Of a stretch of 64,000 nt of DNA, positions 35,701-47,159 are shown in pieces (within the stretch, counting starts at the first letter, position 1; each line of letters starts with the position of its first letter). The DNA lies in contig JAVTVY010036984.1 of the NCBI GenBank assembly GCA_036873755.1, positions 96,615 through 160,614 on the forward strand. The letters run 5' to 3'. The position numbers and the translations under genes were made by a program. The notes below the pieces were generated by a model. It saw only the letters and a program-made list of their open reading frames with translations, did no database searches and was not told where the DNA came from. This stretch comes from Hanleya hanleyi (Eukaryota > Mollusca > Polyplacophora > Lepidopleurida > Hanleyidae).

Positions 35701-38700
35701 GTGCTCATATGAACAGCCGCAATCAAAGCGTGACTGAGATACATCATTCTCTAGGCGACGACCTTACAACGATTATTATGGATTAAGAATACTGATCAGC
35801 GATACGGATTTTATATTTTTGGAACACCATGATGTCTTGTCGGCATCATTGAAAACTGTTGACCGCTTCTCTCTTGAAGGAAACTAGCCCATGTTTATGT
35901 ATACTATGAATGTCTTTTTGAATTTGGTGCTAATACTGTTATATGGAATAGGTCTTTGGATTATGAACGCGGATATTCTTTAATGGACGACGGCTGAATT
36001 ATGAATGGCGGACTAAACGCTTGTAATTCTTGGACAACGGCTGAATATTGAATGTCGGATTTGATGCCGGCAACTTCAACCTTGCTTGAAGACGCGAAAA
36101 CCCGAGAAAGCAAGCAAGACTCGACTTCTTTCTAGTAAGTATAGTGATATATTTAACATGACAAGGGAATAGATATAGGATATAGAACTGATCACTTAGC
36201 AGTAAGATTGAAATATAGCTTTACGCGTACAGAGAGAGGGGAGGGGGTATTGGAAATTGAATTACTCTCTTTTGAAAGAAATTCAATATTTAGAAACGGC
36301 ACATCAACAAGGTATGCTTACTGTTGTGTGCATGTTTTGACTTGCACGAAATTACGAGCGTCTAGTCTATTCAATATTCAGCCGTCGACCATTAAAGAAT
36401 TTCCGAGCCCATAATCCAAAGACCTAATTCATACAATAGATTCAGCTCTAAATTAAAAGAATAAATCATAGTATACAAAGAAATAGGCTAGTTTTCTGCG
36501 AGAGAAACGGCCAATGCCCATAACAATATTCACTGGTCCATGTGGAGTAAGGAGTAAAAAGAACGCTTCCCATCTGTGATTTCGCTGAACGACAAGAAGA
36601 TGGGGAGCGTTTCTCTTAGATCTAGTTTTAATCAGATTAGAATATTAAACAAGGTCTCGAACAGTCATGATGAAAGATAGCTGTCTATTGGATGATAGAT
36701 AGGGTGCATGTATTCAAACGAAAGAATTTCTGGGGTTGAAACTTTATTCACTGCTCAGAGTAGCTGTTCGCAGCATATTTGTGGTATTCAAAATACAGTT
36801 TTAGTTTCCATCATGCATTTCAAGGTTGCATTCTGAACAAAAATATCCGCATATCACGTTCGTCACGTTCGTCGTCTGTCTAAAGGTTCTGTTCGCAAAA
36901 CAAGTGATTACTCTACTCTTGGGCCCATAATAAAGCTCCCTTCGAATATCCACATTTCTTTTAATGCATTCTCAACAGAGCGAAACTACGATAGTTCCTG
37001 ATATCAAAAGAAAACGATATAGCTCTAGGCCAAATAAAGCCGTTCAATTCTTCAACTGTTCCAAGACACTGTTCGGTCAGGATCCGAGCATTCACCAATT
37101 CTATCCTTGGAACTCGGTCATGCAGTGGCATATAGATTCGATATTTTATTCTTGAAGGCTAATCTACTCAGTAGATGGGGAAATCTTAGAAATTCAGAAA
37201 GGCGGAGGAAGCAATTTCAGCTCTCAAAAAGGAATCGAGACCGACAGGTCATGCACCATCTGTCTGCTACTTTTCGAACAATCACGTCTTAGACGATGTT
37301 AAACCATTTTCGTTGTCTGTTTACTCTGCTGCAAAGGTAATGGCGATTATATATATAGACGTGCGATATATGGCGATATGATATAGTCCGGGACACGGAT
37401 CTGACACGGACCCGGTGAACATTATCAAAAGAAAACGCCTGGAAGGAAGTCGAAACCCGGAGCTATTCTTGCCATCTATCTGGCATTTTCATTTCAAGAA
37501 GTTGCCAAAGTTCATCGGTGTAAAAGGTAACATGAATGGCAACACGAATAGCCAACTGTATAGCTGGAGGGGTCAATAGTCCTATTTTTGCCGTCGCTCG
37601 ACCACACCATTCATAAACAAGAGCCTCATGGGCTTCAGTATGCGTCAATATAATTGGGACATAGGAGTAAAAATCAATTGGCTTCATCTTTGCCGTCACA
37701 ATCTACATCTCTGACCCGTACATATAGCATGAACACCTCAATTTTCAATGACTTACATATTTTTCAATCAGAGACCTTGCACTTTGACCTCCAATGAATA
37801 AAGTTCCTCATTTACACAAGGGTAAGATATTGGTGGGTCAATCCATTGGTGTCAGTCCTAATGAATCTATGACCTGAAACTGGAAATATCGCATTGACGA
37901 CAGATGGACGGAAATCGCCCTCATCATATATGACGGGCGTATAAAAACTGATTCCGGTAAGTGTACCAAAATTTTAGAGTTGGCCCCTTTCTTTACCTGA
38001 ATTTCCAGTGGTCTGGATCTCCTTCAAATTCTTACCAATGAATATTTTCGGAGTTGGAATACATAACACCGTACATGTAGATAAAAGTAAATCTGGAAGA
38101 CACATATAATTATGGGTGGCCTCAAACCTACTTCGTCAATGGTGGATCAATCTCAATATGATACCGTGCAAGCCAGGAAAAGATTACAAACGAATAGGTT
38201 AATCATACAGATAACAGTAATTTATAAATTACGCCTCTTCCAAAAAACAAAGTAGTTATATAATTGATGGGTATCACTGCAGGTTGGGAAAAAATTATTT
38301 CCAAAAAAAAGCAAAGTGCCGTCTACGAGGTCTTGCGAAAGAAACAATAGAACGTTGTAGAATAAATCACCCAATGCCAGGAACTCATGAACGATATAAA
38401 ACATCAAATTTAAATTTTATCATTGATAACAATGCTTAACCCTCCAGGTGATCGTGCTAATACAACCTGGTAATAATAGGCTATAATCAAGACAACTTCT
38501 TATATGACATCAATATAACACGATACGATAAGCTTCCATCAATAAATGCAACTTTCCGTTTTTGACCCAGCATAAAAATAGGGCAGCAACGGAAAAACCT
38601 TGGTTCGAGTAATGGCCAATTTCCACTATAGTTAACCCCTGGACAATGCTGTCTGGCCCAGGTGTCGGCGACACTGGTGCACACCATGTGGGTCACTGTA

Positions 38701-39956
38701 ATCTTCATGTTGTCCTCTTGATCTCTCCTCTATTTTTTCAACTATTGATAACTGGTGTAAATATGGTAATATGGATAAAATATTCCCACCATTCCAAGGA
38801 AGGATCAACAAGCTTACATTTAAGAGAACCCTGGCAACCTCAGGTCGAAATATACCATTTATCATCAGTTGAAAAACTCGCTCCATGTTATAAACATAGG
38901 GGAGAGATCAAGAGAACAACCCGAAGCTCGCGGTGGCCCACGTGGAGCGCACTGCGGCAAAAAACATTGCCCAGGGATTAACTTGAACTATAGTGGGAAT
39001 TGGCCATCAGAAGCTGCAGAGGTTGCTTGTAAAACACAATGCCCAATCCCACACACACACACGCACACACACACGCATACACAAACTTGCACAGTATTGC
39101 CTTGTTTGGGTTCCAGTGGCAGTGGCCTTGACATTTGAGCATAAAATCAACATCTTCCTTCCCTCCAGTATTAAGGTATGCCTATATATAGACCTATCTA
39201 AACTTTGGGCACAACCCATGCCTTAAAAGTAGAGATGGAGAACTAATAGAGAAATTAAAAGACAGTCAAACGGCTCAAAATCGATGTTTTTTCTGTGCTA
39301 ACAGTTGATATATACCTGCAGGTTGATCGCATTCTACAGCTCTGAATAAGAGTGTACGGCACGGACATCAATACTGGTGTCCAGATCTCGGTAATCTTTA
39401 CCTTTGACCTTCTGATCTCCACATAATATTTCTCTTCCGTGTCCCAGTGGTGGGCCTACGGTATACTCAAAGTTTGGTACCATTCATATTGCAGAGACGT
39501 CAAACGGTAACAGACAGAGAGCTAGCCAGACATCAAGATCAGTAAACTTAAGTTCTCCTGTAGCCAAGAAGCCTTTACAGACTCGAGGTGTACCCCTCAA
39601 ATTTAGGTGTAGTCTTGGTGTAGCTGAGGTGTACACCTCATTCCTTTGAATCACCTCCTCAAAATACACGTCATGGACTTTCCCAAATTGAATATTTTTC
39701 AATGGAGGTACAGAATAAATTTCCCATTTTAGTTATATCTCAAGTACACCTCAGCTACATCTTACTGCGGGGTACACCTCATTGAAGTATACACCCCACT
39801 AAGGTATACCTGAGTTGTACTTGAGGTGCTGGTTTGCATATTAGGATACTCCTCAAGTATACCTAAACTTCTTTACCTCATAATAGTTGAAGGTACACTT
39901 CAACTACACCTGAAATCAGTAATAGTCCGTGAGCTACTAGGGGGCACCTTGCACCT
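32788..39956. repeat. Third tandem unit (about 7 kb)
   Basis: This is the longest copy and holds no gene. It has the AGGTGTA array remainder (32788-32890), an AGGTCA-rich block not kept in unit 2 (32990-33840), TTTTAAACCAGCG near 34080, the intact target GTATGTAGATAGATA near 34374-34387, a short local duplication CGGTATTGTCCCTATTCGACCG at 34681-34730, then the same landmarks as unit 2. A (CA)n run lies at 39051-39086. Confidence 0.85.
39585..39920. repeat. AGGTGTA/TACACCT array, copy 3
   Basis: Third occurrence of the half-site array, immediately left of the foldback element. Confidence 0.7.
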
Positions 39957-42900
39957 CCCCTCCCCCACCCACTACAGAGCGAAACTATGTTGTTATGTAC
40001 TTTAGAAAATGTCAAATAAGAAACAAATTGTTAACAGTCGATAAACTGAGACTCACTACCCCTTTAATCAGTCTGAAATTACCCTCAGTGTTAAAAACTA
40101 CAATTTTTGTGACAATAGGGTTAGGGTTACAAGAATAGTCTTATCTTCCATAATGTTTATAATGATGGTCACATGTTATTCAGCATTGATTGCTGCATCA
40201 AATATTTACAAGATACTAATACTATTTGTTGGGTATGGCGTCACACAGGGACCATGCATACAACAGTAGGAGTAGTAGCGAAAGCGGGCGTTTTCGGGTG
40301 CGTGAGGGTGTGTTTGAGCGATTGAGGGACCATTCTTGGACCGAATGCGTCGTGTGAGGTGTCAAAGTGAAGCCCTCGGTGTGTAGACCACGACTTGAGG
40401 GATGTCCACCTCGTCTTTTACGGCATGGTGACGTCATCAGTAGGAGTAGGAGCCAAAGTGAGCATTTTCGGGGTGTGAAGGAAGGTGTTTGGGGTAGAGA
40501 TGGACCATCTGTGGTCCAAATGAACCATGTGGGGTGTCATCTTGTAGCTCTCTGCATGTAGACGACGAATGGTATAGTTTTTGTTGGAAATCGCATCGTG
40601 CTACCATTGCGCAGTTGGGCAGTAGTAACGAAAGATATCATTTTGGGCGTGGGCAATGACATGTTTTGGCAATCAAGGGACCCATGTTTGGTCCAAATGG
40701 ACAGGTTGGGGTATCCTAGTAAAGCTTTCGTGGGGTAGAGTCAGACAGGCGTGTCTTTTATTGGAAGTCGCGCCAATCTGCGCATGCGCAGTTGGGGTGT
40801 AGTAAGTAAAGTGGTCATTCTTGAAATGCGCAGGTGTATATTCGAGAGATTCGAGGTTCTATATCTCATCCGAAGATGGAGTGTAGGATGTCATCTTGAA
40901 GCTCTCATGGTGTAGACCACGACTTGAGGGGTTTCCATGTCATCTGTGGCATAATTGGTGAAGTCATCAGTACGAGTTGTAACGAAAGCGGCCATTTTAG
41001 GGGTGCGTAGGGGTGTGTTTGAGAGACTGAGGGACCATTCTTGGTCCGAATGGGACGTGTGGGTTATCATATCGAAGCTTTCGTGGGACAACGTCCGACA
41101 GGTCTGGTGTGTCGTGGAAGTAGGGAATATGGCTAGTATGCGCAAACAGGAAATAGTGGAAAAGGGGCAATGGAATGGAATTTTAGCCTCGAGGTGGATC
41201 ATCCGTTGTCCGAATGAGTCGTGTGTGGTTTCGTAGTGAAGGGCTCGTGGGGTAACGTCGGATTAGACTGGTGTGTAGCCTAGTATCATCGTTCTGCGCA
41301 TGCGCAGTGTAGAGCTCTTATCCAATCAGAAGCCGCCATTTGAGAAACTACAGAGCTCGGAACTGTGGGATGGATTGATTGAGAGCTCGGAGCTCTTGAA
41401 GTTGGAGCTCTTGGCGCTCGGAGCTCTTGGAGTCAGAGCTTGAAGCTCTTGGAGCTCCGAGCTCGGAAGTGTAGTCATCGCACGCATTCGCACGCACCTG
41501 TGGTTCATCCTGTACCCTATAGCCCGTAGGGCATAGCGTACACCAGGGTGGACCACAGGTGCGTGCGCATGCGTGCAATGACGTCACTTCCGAGCTCCGA
41601 ACTCCAAGAGCTCCAAGCTCGGACTCCAAGAGCTCCGACTTCAAGAGTTCCGAGCGCCAAGAGCTCCGACTTCAAGAGCTGCGAGAGCTCTCAATCGATC
41701 CATCCCACGACTCCAAGAGCTCCGAGCTCTCAATCGATCCATCCCACAGCTCAGAGTTTCTCAAATGGGCCCTTTACTACGAGACCCATTCGGACCACGG
41801 ATGGTCCACCTCCAGGCTAAAATTCCATTCAAGTGCCCCTTTTCCACAATTTCCTGTCTGCGCATGCACGCCATATCCCTTACTTCCACGACACGCCAAA
41901 CCAGCCACACGCTGTCCCACGAAAGCTTCAATATGATACCCCATACGTCCCATTCGGACCAAGAATGGTCCCTCAGTCTCTCAAACACACCCCTACGCAC
42001 CCCTAAATGACCGCTTTCGCTACCACTCGTACTGATGACGTCACCAATGACGCCACAGATGACATGGAAATCCCTCAAATCGTAGTCTACACCACGAGAG
42101 CTTCAAAATGACACCATACACCCCATCTTTGGATGAGATATAGAACCTCAATCTCTCAAATATACCCCTGCGCACCTCAAGAATGACCACTTTATTTACT
42201 ACACCCCAACTGCGCATGCGAAGATTGGCGCGACTTCCAATAAAAGACACGCCAGTCTGATTTTACCTCACGAAAGCTTCACTAGGATACCCCAAATATG
42301 GGTCCCTTGATTGCCCAAACATGTCATTGCTCACGCCCAAAATGATATATTTCGTTACTACTGCCCAACTGCGTATGAGTAATACGATGCGACTTCCAAC
42401 AAAAATCATACCAATCGTCGTCTACATGCAGAGAGCTACAAGATGACACCCCACACGGTCCATTTGGACCACAGATGGTCCATCTCTACCCCAAACACAT
42501 TCCTTCACACCCGCAAAATGCCCACTTTGGCTACTACTCCTACTGATGCCGTCATCAATGACGTGGACATCCCTCAAGTCGTGGTCTACACGCCGAGCGC
42601 TTCACTTAGACATCTCAGACGACGCATTCGGACCAAGAATGATCCCTCAATCGCTCAAACACACCCTCACGCACCCCCCAAAACGCCCTCTTTCTCTACT
42701 ACTCCTACTGTTGTATGTATGGTCCCTGTGTGAGGTCATACCCAACAAATAGTAATAGTATCTTGTAAATATTTAATGCAGCAATCAATGCTGAATAATA
42801 TGTGACTATCTCCCTAGTATAATCCGTGGCATGTCCTACTCCTCCTCTCATTATAAAGATTGGATAATAATTATGGAAGATAAGACTATTCTTGTAACCC

Positions 42901-43061
42901 TAACCCTATTGTCACAAAAATTGTAGTTTTTAACACAGGGGGTAATTTCAAAGTGATTAAAGGGGTAGTGAGTCCCAGCTTATCGACTGTTAACAAGTTG
43001 TTTCTTATTTGACATGTCCTAAGGTACATAAAAAACATAGTTTCCCTCTGTAGTTGGGGGG
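39957..43061. mobile_element. Foldback element, 3.1 kb, nearly all palindrome
   Basis: The left arm (about 39957-41527) and right arm (about 41528-43061) are reverse complements along nearly their whole length. Outer matches: ACTACAGAGCGAAACTATG at 39971 with the complement near 43035-43053, and AATAGGGTTAGGGTTACAAG near 40120 with its complement near 42890-42912. The centre is at about 41525-41531 around AGCCCGTAGGGC. Arms hold several divergent repeats of a unit with GGGACCATTCTTGG. No transposase ORF is present. Host sequence seems lost at the insertion, so no target duplication could be set. Confidence 0.8.
41340..41770. repeat. GAGCTC-rich core of the foldback element
   Basis: Many GAGCTC, GAGCTCTTGGAGCTC and related words lie on both sides of the palindrome centre, producing mirrored serine/glutamate-rich ORFs that are not genes. 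Confidence 0.75.
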
Positions 43062-43395
43062 TTTGATAGATTGACGGACATTCTCTCATACAAGAAATAT
43101 GTCAAGGTCGATCATTTTCACTAGGTTTCTGACTTTAATTTTCGGTCTACAGAACGATTCGGTTTTGGTTTTATCTGACTTGGAGTTGTGTCCACTTGGT
43201 GGCTTCTTAAGATCCCGTGTCTACAAGAAAGATGGGCAGAAGCACAGATGATTCAGATGGCGACAATACCCTTCGAGCAAAATGTTTGAGGTGTACAGAG
43301 TGAAAAAAAAAACTGCCTACAGTTCACTGTAAGACATGAATTTGAGGTAACGGTTTACCTGAAAATTTAACACATTCCACATCTGTGAACTTCTC

Positions 43396-43805
43396 CGACC
43401 CCTCATGTAAGACCCCTCCCCCTAACACAAAATTCAACAAACACTTTTTTGTGGTGGTGTCGTACGGTACATGACGACGAACGCTCTATTGACAATCACT
43501 TTGGGGACTCTAACCCCACACATTCTACACGGGGACTCTAACCCCACACATTCTACACGGGGACTCTAACCCCACACATATTTCGGGGGACTCTAACCCC
43601 ATATATATTTCAGCATATATTTCCATGGTGCTTGAATTAAGCGTTCGTTGTAGCATCGACGTGTACCGTAGACGAGAATGGTTAAACAGAGACTCTCTCT
43701 CCCTTATAAAACACATAAGGCGCTCGACTGAACACAGTTCACAGTCGGAGCTATACTCACGTCTTACACCTCATGGAGAAAGAAGTTTCCTTTTAAAGGA
43801 AACTA
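43396..43805. mobile_element. Private insertion of about 410 bp, type unknown
   Basis: Units 2 and 3 read straight through here (compare 18765-18790 and 34030). The insert has an imperfect inverted repeat (TACGGTACATGACGACGAACG near 43464 and complement near 43640-43675) around the hairpin repeats. It ends with the palindrome GTTTCCTTTTAAAGGAAAC (43787-43805). It could be a MITE or solo LTR. Confidence 0.5.
43501..43612. repeat. Four tandem copies of a GGGG-hairpin repeat
   Basis: GGGGACTCTAACCCC is repeated four times at about 30-bp spacing, joined by ACACATTCTACAC or AT-rich variants. Each copy can fold into a 4-bp GC stem. Confidence 0.85.
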
Positions 43806-44156
43806 TATTTATCCCCGAGTTATACGATGGAGATATCAATTTTCAATGAATTTCTGGTTTTAAACCAGCGACTCTGACCATTAATATCTTGACCTCGAAG
43901 TACATGGGTTTCTTCATAACTCCATCGGTAAGGTACCCAAAGATGGTTTGGTCTGGTACGACACAGAAAACAAAAGTTAAGATAGAATACACTTCTTGAG
44001 TTGAGTTAATCTGAATCGCCCACACCAAAATGCATTATAAATACCACAAGACTCCATGTGAGCTTCATCTACCATGTTAATCAAATATGGTATGTTTAGT
44101 CTGTTATCAGTCTGTCAACAGATGACACACACATACAAGCATGTACACAATGTATG

Positions 44157-44162
44157 TAGATA
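44157..44162. repeat. 6-bp target duplication (TAGATA), left
   Basis: TAGATA is repeated at 60102-60107. The uninterrupted targets at 19119-19124 and 34378-34383 hold it once in GTATGTAGATAGATA. A 6-bp duplication is the hallmark of Polinton/Maverick integration. Confidence 0.9.
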
Positions 44163-44202
44163 AGTAGTAGGGAAAGAGCTTTGAAGGGCCAATGCGCTTC
44201 AC

Positions 44203-44214
44203 TGCGCATGCGCA
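44203..44214. promoter_or_regulatory. NRF1-type palindrome at left tip
   Basis: TGCGCATGCGCA is the consensus site of NRF1 in animals. A mirror copy lies at 60050-60061. Confidence 0.6.
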
Positions 44215-45612
44215 GAAATTATTTTGTGGGCGTGGCTATGTGTGTGCGCATGCGTGAGTTTATGCAAATGAGTGGGCGTGGCCTTTTATGCAAATGAGGT
44301 CATTGGGTGCATTGGGTATATTCAAGATGGCGGCTTGTTTTTTCTAGGTTAGGGGTGGTCGGCTTCAAGATGGCGGCCCATTGCACTTGTTTCGGTCCTC
44401 ATTTGCATATTTTCAAGATGGCGGCTTGTTTTTTCTAGGTTAGGGGTGGTCGGCTTCAAGATGGCGGCTTGTTTTTGTAGGTGCGTACACGTGGTTTTAT
44501 GCAAATGAGGTCATTGGGTGCATTGGGTATATTCAAGATGGCGGCTTGTTTTTTCTAGGTTAGGGGTGGTCGGCTTCAAGATGGCGGCCCATTGCACTTG
44601 TTTCGGTCCTCATTTGCATATTTTCAAGATGGCGGCTTGTTTTTTCTAGGTTAGGGGTGGTCGGATTCAAGATGGCGGCTTGTTTTTGTAGGTGCGTACA
44701 CTTGCACTTGTTTCGCGCCTCATTTGCCTATTTTCAAGATGGCGGCCTGTTTTTTCTAGGTTAGGGGTGGTCGGATTCAAGATGGCGGCCTGTTTTTGGT
44801 AGGGCGGTCAATTGTACTTGTTTTCGCTCGTCCTCATTTGCATATTTGCAAGATGGCGGCCTGTTTTTTGTAGGTTAGGGGTGGTCGGATTCAAGATGGC
44901 GGCCTGTTGTTCCCCTGAAAATATGCAAATGAGGTCATTGGGTGCATTGGGTATATTCAAGATGGCGGCTTGTTTTTTCTAGGTTAGGGGTGGTCGGCTT
45001 CAAGATGGCGGCCCATTGCACTTGTTTCGGTCCTCATTTGCATATTTTCAAGATGGCGGCTTGTTTTTTCTAGGTTAGGGGTGGTCGGATTCAAGATGGC
45101 GGCTTGTTTTTGTAGGTGCGTACACGTGCACTTGTTTCGGTCTTCATTTGCATATTTTCAAGATGGCGGCCTGTTTTTTCTAGGTTAGGGGTGGTCGGAT
45201 TCAAGATGGCGGCCTGTTTTTGTAGGTGCGGTCAATTGCACTTGTTTCGCTCCTCCTCATTTGCATATTTTCAAGATGGCGGCCTGTTTTTTCTAGGTTA
45301 GGGGTGGTCGGATTCAAGATGGCGGCCTGTTGTCCCCCTGAAAATATGCAAATGAGGTCTCTGGGTTTTTCCCCACTGTTTTCAAGATGGCGGCCTGTTT
45401 TTTGTAGGTTAGGGGTGGTTGGTTTCAAGATGGCGGCCTTGTTGTCCCTGAAAATATGCAAATGAGGTCTTTGGGGTCGTTTTCAAGAGGGTGGTTTGTG
45501 TGTGTGTGGTCGTGTTCAAGATGGCGGCTTGTTTTTTGTGTGTGAGGGGTGGTCGTTTTTCAAGATGGCGGCCTGTGATCCGCTGAAAATATGCAAATGA
45601 GGTTCAATGGGC

Positions 45613-45619
45613 TATAAAA
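45613..45619 (+). promoter_or_regulatory. TATA box for the CARD-PC4-like gene
   Basis: GGGCTATAAAAGGAG is a textbook TATA context at the inner end of the left TIR, 157 bp before the ATG at 45770. Its inverted copy serves PolB at 59084-59090. Confidence 0.8.
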
Positions 45620-45769
45620 GGAGTCCATTTTTAGGGAAAGGTCAGTATTCAATGCATTACTCTGCGTACTACTGGGACTTACTTGACTTGACCAGCCTGC
45701 CTGTCTCTCTCTGTCAGCCTGCCTGCTTGCTTCACCTCTAGCTACCCAGCCAGCCACCCAGCTATAGTC

Positions 45770-46951
45770 ATGACGTCATCATCATTATTTTTAGCGAGGC
45801 TTGACAAGCACCGTCTTCGTTTCATGGATGAGATGAAGCATGTGGATGAATTATGTGATTTCCTTATGGCGGAGGAAAACCTACTCCTGGAACAGAGTGT
45901 CGAAGAAATCATGGCGGAGAAAACCCCTTCAGCCCAAAACACAGCCCTCATCCATGTGGTACGGCAATTTACCTACTATGGATTTCTAGCCTTCGTGGAG
46001 GCGTTGAATATCACGGGAAATGCTGAACTAGCACATTTACTTGAAGCCGACGACGACGTTATACAAGATGAAGAGATCTTAGTGATGGACACTACCCGTA
46101 CAGCCAGCAAACGTACGCACACTACCCCAGAGAGTACTACATCTGCTAAACGCGCTGGCCGCCCCAAACGTCCCCGTTTAACACCGTTAGTAATACCAGT
46201 GATTGAGGCGCCAGTCGTAGTACCCCAGCAAGTGCCTGTGAAACAACAACTTCCTATGTCTGTCCAGGAGATCAACAATCTGATCGAAGCGGCTCACCAG
46301 ACAGCCCACAAGAACATTTGGGAGCTTTCACCTTATTTGACGGTGAGTGTCAAAGACGAAGAAGTGCATTTTAATTCAGCGGGGTTTAATGACAGACCTG
46401 GTAAACATATTACCCTGAACTTGGACACCTGGCAAAAACTGGAGGCCCTTGATTACGCCATTGATGCGATTATTCGTGACCAGGCGGGTAACGAAGCGAA
46501 ATTACATGTGGCTGACGACATCTATGTGAGTTGTGCTTATTTCAATGACCAGCTCCTCGTTCATATTCGAAAATGGCGAAAACGCTTAGATACGCAAGAG
46601 CTGGTGGCTTGTCCTCAAGGTGTCACATTGAAATTAACAGCGTGGCGGGAGTTGCAGAGTCTTGCCAGTACAATTAGGCAAACTCTGACCTACCAGGTGT
46701 CGACCTATATAGCTGAGAAGTACATCGAGACAGTCCTGCAGCTCATCAGACCTCACCTGAACACTCTGGTGGCCTCATACGCGGACCTCACTGAAGCACT
46801 ACAGGCTGTGACCGAGATGGAAATTATGCTGGCAGTGGTAGCGGCTTGTCCTTCCAAAATTCCACGTGAAGAGGTTGTGACGTACATCTATACCCACCAA
46901 GGACAGAAAGATGATGATGAATTCAAACAAGTCTTGTTGAAGAACTATTGA
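45770..46951 (+). CDS. CARD domain protein with two PC4-like modules (393 aa)
   Basis: Residues about 8-95 read as a six-helix CARD: LDKHRLRFMDEMKHVDELCDFL, then EEIMAEKTPSAQN and GFLAFVEALNITGNAELAHLLE, matching the family pattern (known fold for caspase/NF-kB/RIG-I-type adaptor assembly). A basic linker (KRAGRPKRPR, about 127-136) is a likely nuclear signal. Two modules then resemble the ssDNA-binding PC4/Sub1 fold: about 184-240 (YLTVSVKDEEVHFN, ending PGKHITLNLDTWQKLEAL) and about 248-310 (DIYVSCAYFNDQLLVHIRKW, ending GVTLKLTAWRELQSL). A helical C-terminal region follows. It is first gene inside the left TIR with its own TATA; poly(A) signal at 47096. Likely role (inference): DNA or transcription cofactor that can also engage host CARD signalling. 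The domain calls rest on pattern reading only. Confidence 0.8.
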   Translation: MTSSSLFLARLDKHRLRFMDEMKHVDELCDFLMAEENLLLEQSVEEIMAEKTPSAQNTALIHVVRQFTYYGFLAFVEALNITGNAELAHLLEADDDVIQDEEILVMDTTRTASKRTHTTPESTTSAKRAGRPKRPRLTPLVIPVIEAPVVVPQQVPVKQQLPMSVQEINNLIEAAHQTAHKNIWELSPYLTVSVKDEEVHFNSAGFNDRPGKHITLNLDTWQKLEALDYAIDAIIRDQAGNEAKLHVADDIYVSCAYFNDQLLVHIRKWRKRLDTQELVACPQGVTLKLTAWRELQSLASTIRQTLTYQVSTYIAEKYIETVLQLIRPHLNTLVASYADLTEALQAVTEMEIMLAVVAACPSKIPREEVVTYIYTHQGQKDDDEFKQVLLKNY

Positions 46952-47095
46952 GAACAAGGAAAACATGTATTGATCTGGAGACATTGTATTACAAAAATTC
47001 AGAGTTTTTTTTTTTTCACTGTTAATTGTATTTAAAATTCAATACTTACATATAATTGGTATTAAATTCAATTGTGAATACGTTCATTGTGTGTT

Positions 47096-47101
47096 AATAA
47101 A
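47096..47101 (+). terminator. Poly(A) signal AATAAA after the CARD-PC4-like gene
   Basis: AATAAA lies 145 bp past the stop codon, in an AT-rich 3' region. Confidence 0.65.
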
Positions 47102-47159
47102 AAAATATGTAGAAAATTGAAAAAAATGTGTTCTTTTTTCCTTTTTAATAGTCAAATAG

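Larger units (their letters stand above)
43062..44162. repeat. Fourth tandem unit, left part
   Basis: Host unit sequence resumes near 43075 (ATTCTCTCATACAAGAAATA, compare 33175) and runs to the Polinton-like insertion. It carries a private insertion at about 43396-43805 and holds no gene. Confidence 0.8.
44163..45720 (+). repeat. Left terminal inverted repeat with promoter-motif array
   Basis: About two dozen CAAGATGGCGGC words, all pointing inward, alternate with ATGCAAAT/ATTTGCAT and the spacer CTAGGTTAGGGGTGGTCGG. A block of about 460 bp is duplicated relative to the right TIR (compare 44500-44720 and 44930-45120). The outer 160 bp hold two CGCATGCG palindromes and GGGCGTGGC boxes. ORFs here are repeat translations. 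Confidence 0.95.

Noticed and set aside
40126..40140. TTAGGG-like telomeric repeats (also complement near 42895)
   Set aside because: Only two units in each foldback arm; they are part of the palindrome, not a telomere.
41326..41936. Serine/glutamate-rich ORFs on both strands
   Set aside because: They mirror each other across the palindrome centre and derive from GAGCTC repeats.
43501..43612. CRISPR-like array
   Set aside because: Four short hairpin repeats with near-identical spacers in a eukaryotic repeat; no cas genes and no unique spacers.
45116..45465. ORFs with RWRPVFSRLGVVGFKMAA peptides in the TIRs (and 59222-59456)
   Set aside because: They are translation of the YY1/octamer promoter repeats.
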